This document shows positions 60,201 through 64,000 of a stretch of 64,000 nt of DNA, one piece after another. The stretch is taken from assembly GCF_036588685.1 (NCBI RefSeq), contig NC_086386.1, positions 22,836,931 to 22,900,930 of the forward strand. The letters are read 5' to 3'. The DNA comes from Mytilus trossulus. Its lineage: Eukaryota > Mollusca > Bivalvia > Mytilida > Mytilidae. A program made the position numbers and the translations under genes. The stretch's first letter is position 1. Each line of letters begins with the position of its first letter. The notes below the pieces were generated by a model. It had not been told where the DNA came from. It searched no databases and saw only the letters and a program-made list of their open reading frames with translations.

Positions 60201-63200
60201 CAAAGGATGTTTTTTCAGTGTAATAGGATAGTAGGAACTAACTGATCTTAACCAACTTTGTATGACCAGAGATTACTAAATTAAAAGCATACGGACCAAG
60301 TTTCATGGCAATTATAAGATATATATTATAGACAAAATGTTTTTACAGACTAAATTGATGTACATGTATCTGATATATGTAGAATGTTTAATAATTATTC
60401 AAAAGTCAAAATTATACAAATGTATAAGTACAAATGTATGTGACTTTTAGCATGTTTAGTAGGTTTTTGAATGTAAAAAAGGGGGGGCTTGTATGAAGAA
60501 GTGATATTTTCCTGCAATTTAAAACCTCATGAATGTTTTTGTTGTATAAAAAATCCCAGTGGCGGATCCAGAATTTTTCATTAGAGGGGGCTCACTGACT
60601 GCCCTAGAGGGGACCCACTCAGGTCATGCTCCAGTGATTCCCAATATAATTAACCAAATTTTTCCTAGGGCTGCCTCTGAATCCTCCCATATGATTAAAA
60701 TGTACTTTAAATAAAAAGGAAATTACCAATTGCATAGTATATTACAATATACATGTAATAATTTAATAGTACTTTAAGTATTAAAAAAACTTAGGCCAAA
60801 ACACTTGAAATAATTCAGGGTCAAGCCCCTAGCACATACATTACATTTAAAAATGCATATTACAGCTGAAGTTATTAAAATTTGCTTTTTTTTGGGGGGG
60901 GGCTGATTTCTATTGCATGTAATTTAAGTCTCAAGAGGCATACATGTATATTTGAACCACTTACTATCCTACAGTAGAAAAGAAAAATAACATGTGAAAT
61001 ACAGCAGTTACAAAAAATATTGTAAAATGTGAATATACTGAAACCTTTAATTTTATGACAGACTTTATGTACATACAAACCTCATCACATTTTTTTTGCT
61101 CCATAAAGTTTGTAAAACAAGGGTCCTGACTATTCATACAACTCATTCTGCAAATTTATCTGTGATAATCTACTTTTCGCTAGATTAAGAATTCAAAAAT
61201 GAATAATACAAATTGATAAAACCCCTATCATGCCTATGTTGTACCAAATTATACCACTGTCCCATGGCCAGGTTAAGGGGAAGGGTTGTCACCTTCAAAC
61301 ATTATGTATGTGACAGAAGTGGCTCATTATGTATGTGCCTGTCCCAAGTCATGAACCTGTAATTCAGACAGTGGGTGTCTTTTGTTGTGTCACATATTTT
61401 TTTTAGTTCATCATTTTGTACATTTATATGCCTTCAGTTTTCTCATTTGAATTGTTTTTCATTAGTCATTGAAGGGCCTCTTTCATCTCACTATGCGATA
61501 ACGGCTTTTGACCTGTAGCTGTTAATTTCTGTGTCATTTTGTCTATTACGGAGAGTTGCCTCATAATTAATCAAATATCATACCATATCTCCTTTTGTAT
61601 TGAAACACAAATATTGACACATAAAAACCTTTTAGATAGAAAGTCAGATTGAGACTTATGGATAAAAACTAAGCAGACTGTCAGCTCACAGTTTACATAT
61701 GTTGTCACAAATATGGTTTAAGCACAATAATTACCAGATGCTCCGCAGGACACAGCTTTATACAACTGCAGAGGTCAACCCCTCTTTGAACAATGAACAA
61801 CTTCTGTCATTTATTTTGCTAAAAAAAATCTCTGATGGCAGATGACCCGCAAATTTTATTTCAATTTTATAAAATAGAGACATCAAGCTATACAGTCATG
61901 ACAGTATGAAAAAATGAGCCACTTCTGTCCTTTATTTTGCTCTGTAAATTCAATCAAAGAGATTTTATGTCTGTTTTTCCTATATTTAGCCTATTTGCAC
62001 TCATTTTCAGAGGTCAAAACATCTCTTGGATGGCCGGTGACCTCCAAATTTTATTTCAATTTTATAAAATAGAGACATCAAGCTATACAGTATGAAAAAA
62101 TGAGCCACTTCTGTCCTTTATTTTGCTCTGTAAATTCAATCAAAGAGATTTTATGTCTGTTTTTCCTATATTTAGCCTATTTGCACTCATTTTCAGAGGT
62201 CAAAACATCTCTTGGATGGCCGGTGACCTCCAAATTTTATTTCAATTTTATAAAATAGAGACATCAAGCTATACAGTATGAAAAAATGAGCCACTTCTGT
62301 CATTTATTTTGCTCTGAAAATTCAATCAAAGAGATTTTATGTCTGTTTTTCCTATATTTATCCTATTTGCACTCATTTTCAGAGGTAAAACAATCTCTTG
62401 GGTGGCCGGTGACCCCCAAATTTTATTTCAATTTTATCAAATAGAGACATCAAGCTATACAGTATGAAAAAATGAGCCACTTCTGTTGTTTATTTTGCTC
62501 TGAAAATTCAATCAAAGAGATTTTATATCTGTTTTTCCTATATTTATCCTATTTGCACTCATTTTCAGAGGTCAAAAAATCTCTTGGATGGCCGGTGACC
62601 CCCAAATTGTATTTCAAGTTTATAAAATAGAGACATCAAGCTATACAGTATGAAAAAATTTGCCACTTCTGACATTTATTTTGCTCTGAAATTTCAATCA
62701 AAGTGTATTTGTGTCCATTTTCCCTATAATTTCCTATAACCTATTTGCACTCATTTTCAGAGGTCAAAATATCTCTTAGATGGCCGGTGACCCCCAATTT
62801 TTTTTGCATTTTTTCATTGATAATACTTCAAAGTAAAATTTCACAAAGTATAAGAAAATTCTGTCGATTTTTTTCTATACCCCTGAACTACCTTAAAACT
62901 TTTATCTGATCAGATGTCAGGTTGAAAGTTCAAAAACAATCAAAAATATTGCAATCAAATATTCCAAAGAAGAGCAGACTGAAAATTTTCAGAAGGGACT
63001 AAAGACCCTAGATAACTCTAAAAATAGTAATTTTTGGTGTACATAAATACACCAAAAATTGCTGTTTTTAGATCTAGAGTTATCTTGTATTTACTTACAG
63101 CCAATGATTTGAATGTACACTTTTTTTTCTAGATAAATGAATTGAAAGAAGAACATGTACTACATTTAGTGAAGATGACTAGAGATTTCTCTATGATATT

Positions 63201-64000
63201 CTATAAGGTAATAAAATTATATTGATTATTCTGCCTTCTACATGATAATTTTTAGGCATTAAAGAAGACACAGAAGATGCTAAGGGGACATAGGTCTAAA
63301 ATATTCAGACAACACAATGTGCAATTGAAAATGGCCAGAAGAAGACAAACAGCAGTCTATAAATCACTACAAATAAAACTAAAATCTGTGCAATGCAAAC
63401 TTCACAGAAAAAAAAAGAGAGGAGGAGAGGTGCTCCCACCTGGTAAGCAGATCCTCCCACAATTGTAGTACCCGTTGTGTAGCTCATGACAATTTAAATA
63501 TTTGATGACACATTTCTTTTCGTGATGTCATAGTCAAGAACAAGAAGAAATGATTTTGGCAATGACAGTTGGGACATGTCTATGATCATTTAATTCACAC
63601 ATATATCATATTGCACATCTATATGTATAACTGAAACATAATGGTGACTGTACAAAGATATTTTGTTCTGTTATCCCATACATGAAGGTGGTGAGAGCTA
63701 GACAATTTACTGCACCTGTAACATTTTTCAGTAAGATGTATTTACCGACATACATGCATAAATGTTTATAAAGCTTTTAAAAAAGCTTTATGAGAAAGTC
63801 CAATGATATTGTCAGAACACTTTGTGCATTTAGATATCATACTGAAAATTTGATGATTTAAATGAAATTTCTATATTTTATATACTAGTGTAGAAGTACA
63901 GGTACAAATTTGAAGAAGTTTATGAAGATCTACAATAAAGGAAAATGTACTCAGTGTGATGGTAAAGTGGTGATATGTAGACTTGGTGAAGATAATGATA
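51128..64000 (+). CDS. NEIL3: NEIL3 DNA glycosylase, exons 1-7, gene continues past the right edge
   Basis: Seven exons encode about 255 residues of a Nei-like DNA glycosylase of the NEIL3 type, a nuclear base-excision enzyme that acts on oxidised bases in single-stranded DNA and unhooks interstrand crosslinks. The start MVEGPGC places Val2, not Pro2, as N-terminal nucleophile, the NEIL3 hallmark, followed by the catalytic Glu3. GKELFMYFG supplies the conserved lysine. DQDILPGVGNIIKNE and ALFDSGIKP form the helix-two-turn-helix. The last exon has KCTQCDGKVVICR, the first half of the Fpg/Nei zinc finger. The RanBP2-like and GRF zinc fingers expected downstream would lie outside the window. Exon phases agree throughout: 0 after exon 1, 2 after exons 2 and 3, 0 after exons 4-6. 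Introns are long and full of repeats. Confidence 0.95.
51425..51590. repeat. G/C-run dispersed repeat in NEIL3 intron 1
   Basis: It opens GGGTGGATCCAGCCATTTTA and closes CTCTAGATCCAAGCCTGG, with G-runs and C-runs between. The termini are loosely inverted. It is MITE-like but not assigned. Confidence 0.45.
51795..52690 (+). mobile_element. GCGGGGGTATC repeat (R6), short copy split by a hAT-like insertion
   Basis: The left part (ATCCCTGCTTTAAAAATGTG, GTATACTGTTTTACTTGTCT) and right part (GATGCATTTTCAGATTCATC, ACTTCCTGTTTACC, GTATCATTAGTGAGCAGTA) match the 5' and 3' parts of the copy at 54998-56154. The insertion at 51879-52574 lies between them. Confidence 0.65.
51879..52574. mobile_element. 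hAT-like non-autonomous element, 696 bp
   Basis: The ends are CAGGGGTCGAATTTAAGC and the complement of CAGGGGTCGAAATTAGCG. The flanking octamers TATGAACC (51871-51878) and CATGTACC (52575-52582) agree at 6 of 8 positions, fitting an aged 8-bp hAT target duplication. The interior repeats CTACTGGTCC, CCAGACCA and related short motifs near both ends. No transposase. Confidence 0.7.
52783..52904 (+). CDS. NEIL3: NEIL3 exon 2
   Basis: The acceptor is TCATTACAG|GAG and the donor CTAAG|GTTTGA. It codes EIKPTKGITTSQ through GKELFMYFGEICL and ends in phase 2. Confidence 0.88.
53538..54590 (+). repeat. R7 element with ~145-bp internal tandem units (NEIL3 intron 2)
   Basis: It starts TGTCGAGCCTGCAACTTTTG, with a hairpin CTGCAAC-TTTT-GTTGCAG. 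The interior repeats a unit containing TTGACCTCATTTTCATGGTT near 53730, 53875, 54017, 54165, 54325 and 54473, with diverged copies. No coding potential. Confidence 0.65.
54699..54842 (+). CDS. NEIL3: NEIL3 exon 3
   Basis: The acceptor is TTTTTTTCAG|AGTGCAC and the donor ATCAG|GTAATT. It codes VHFLMAGSFLV through YKSGVNI, a beta-rich part of the N-terminal domain. Confidence 0.88.
54998..56154 (+). repeat. R6 element with six ~168-bp tandem units (NEIL3 intron 3)
   Basis: It begins ATACCCCCGCTTTAAAAAAG and ends GCGGGGGTATCATCAGTGAG and onwards, so the outermost bases are inverted (ATACCCCCGC / GCGGGGGTAT). Units containing AGGAACTACAATACAAGG recur near 55111, 55278, 55448, 55616, 55784 and 55960. 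The 168-bp spacing is a multiple of three, which produces a 207-codon frame that is not a gene. Confidence 0.75.
56180..56352 (+). mobile_element. R2 retroelement tail (NEIL3 intron 3)
   Basis: It ends with GGATGGAGAGTTGTCTCATT and CATACCACATCTTC, the R2 fixed end in plus orientation, and includes AAAGGCCATACATTGACC. Confidence 0.6.
56506..56740 (-). mobile_element. R1 retroelement tail, diverged copy (NEIL3 intron 3)
   Basis: It starts ATAAAATTGAGAATGGTAAT and keeps the R1 order (GTGTGTCAAAGAGTCACAAC, ATAGAGCAGATAACAGC, CCTGCACTGGCCCCTAAAA, AGGTCAGAGGTTCCAGAC). It ends about 20 bases before NEIL3 exon 4. Confidence 0.6.
56761..56938 (+). CDS. NEIL3: NEIL3 exon 4
   Basis: The acceptor is CCATTTCCAG|ATC and the donor GAG|GTAAGA. 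It codes SSQVCQERYENFHDLDICSP through LPGVGNIIKNE, reaching the H2TH motif. Confidence 0.93.
57118..57275. mobile_element. Diverged CTGTGGATTC-type MITE (NEIL3 intron 4)
   Basis: CTGTGAATTCATTATACATT and ATACCAATTTTCGTGGATT match the 209-bp MITE at 9539. The right terminus is not recognisable. Confidence 0.45.
57630..57665 (+). CDS. NEIL3: NEIL3 exon 5 (12 codons)
   Basis: The acceptor is AATTTCAG|GCA and the donor AAG|GTAGTT. It codes ALFDSGIKPDSK, completing the H2TH motif. Its small size would make it easy to miss. Confidence 0.9.
59012..59395 (-). mobile_element. R2 retroelement tail (NEIL3 intron 5)
   Basis: It shows AAAAAAGATGTGGTATGATT at the fixed end, then GGCACCTACATAAACAGC, ACGGCCTTCAACAATAAGC and GGCTCCTGACTTGGGACAG. 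It stops near 59395. Confidence 0.65.
61325..61605 (+). mobile_element. R2 retroelement tail, reverse copy (NEIL3 intron 5)
   Basis: It carries CCTGTCCCAAGTCATGAACC, CTGTTAATTTCTGTGTCATT, GGAGAGTTGCCTCATAATTA and ATCATACCATATCTCCTTTT, the R2 sequence in the opposite orientation to 59012-59395. Confidence 0.6.
61760..62810 (+). repeat. 186-bp tandem array, about 5.5 units (NEIL3 intron 5)
   Basis: Units containing ACTTCTGTCCTTTATTTTGC recur at 61921, 62107, 62293, 62479 and 62664, a 186/185-bp period, with a partial diverged unit before 61900. Each unit has GGATGGCCGGTGACCTCCAA and ATAGAGACATCAAGCTATAC. No coding potential. Confidence 0.9.
63011..63084. repeat. 74-bp imperfect hairpin just upstream of NEIL3 exon 6
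   Basis: AATTTTTGGTGTA and TACACCAAAAATT (13 bp, perfect) surround a six-base loop. The stem continues through CTAAAAATAGT / GCTGTTTTTAG and GATAACTCTA / TAGAGTTATC, with a small bulge. It ends 48 bases before the exon 6 acceptor junction. Confidence 0.8.
63133..63207 (+). CDS. NEIL3: NEIL3 exon 6
   Basis: The acceptor is TTTTTTCTAG|ATA and the donor AAG|GTAATA. It codes INELKEEHVLHLVKMTRDF and SMIFYK, in phase 0. Confidence 0.9.
63256..63442 (+). other. Candidate alternative exon between NEIL3 exons 6 and 7
   Basis: An acceptor-like AATTTTTAG|GCA opens a frame in phase with exon 6. It stays open for 62 codons with a very basic sequence (MARRRQTAVYKS, HRKKKRGGE), and a good donor CCTG|GTAAGC closes it. 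Splicing this on to exon 7 would give an immediate TAG, and reading through reaches TAG at 63466-63468. It would therefore end NEIL3 before its zinc finger. It may be chance; no domain is recognised. Confidence 0.35.
63889..64000 (+). CDS. NEIL3: NEIL3 exon 7 (cut by the window edge)
   Basis: The acceptor is TATACTAG|TGT. It codes CRSTGTNLKKFMKIYNKG then CTQCDGKVVICRLGEDND. The Cys-x2-Cys begins the Fpg/Nei-type zinc finger. Confidence 0.9.

Larger units (their letters stand above)
57919..62896. mobile_element. Possible 5-kb TIR-bounded insertion in NEIL3 intron 5
   Basis: TTAAGGTAGTTCGGGGG at 57919 and CCCCTGAACTACCTTAA ending at 62896 are inverted with one mismatch. The interval contains two R2 copies, a 186-bp tandem array and two frames (58560-58754 and 58792-59127) with no recognised domain. 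TTAA at each end could be a target duplication of a piggyBac-like element or part of the repeat. It could also be two separate elements whose ends happen to face each other. Confidence 0.45.

Overview
The window looks like nuclear DNA of a bivalve mollusc, most likely a marine mussel (Mytilus type). It is AT-rich and intron-rich, and it is dense with dispersed repeats of the kind I associate with mussels. Its few real genes are animal genes: three UDP-glycosyltransferase (UGT) copies, one cGAS-like/Mab-21 nucleotidyltransferase and the 5' part of NEIL3. The species call rests on memory of repeat families, not on a search.

Layout. 0.7-2.2 kb: an intact UGT on the minus strand. 2.7-11.5 kb: repeats, including 5'-truncated retroelement tails, a tRNA-derived SINE remnant, a dispersed repeat (called R3 here) split by a 1.6-kb element (R4), a 209-bp MITE and a Penelope-like retroelement fragment. 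12.3-20.7 kb: a satellite array of 17.7 units of exactly 351 bp, related to R3 and bracketed by two near-identical direct copies of a 435-bp TIR element. 24.6-26.9 kb: a broken UGT copy (minus) with a retroelement tail inserted in it. 27.5-33.9 kb: more repeats. 33.9-35.5 kb: a Mab-21/cGAS-like gene (plus) whose 517-codon frame has one internal TAA. 37.7-39.6 kb: the C-terminal remnant of a non-LTR retrotransposon (minus), hit by two later insertions. 42.0-43.5 kb: a second full-length UGT (minus), lacking both residues of the UGT catalytic dyad. 45.5-49.6 kb: a TIR element filled with short palindromic repeats and an inverted pair of a MITE family that also occurs at 28.5 kb. 51.1-64.0 kb: NEIL3 (plus), seven exons, running off the right edge, with introns stuffed with nested repeats.

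How the genes relate. The three UGTs share strand, a single-exon coding region, a CAG|AATG splice acceptor immediately before the start codon and a C-terminal KxKxx ER-retrieval signal, so they are a local tandem family: one apparently active, one dead, one a candidate pseudoenzyme. The cGAS-like gene and NEIL3 are unrelated neighbours. I see no operon-like or defence-island organisation. The items most worth following are the dyad-less UGT, the single nonsense codon in the cGAS-like gene, the structure and origin of the satellite, a possible alternative NEIL3 exon, and several TIR elements whose internal structure is unusual.
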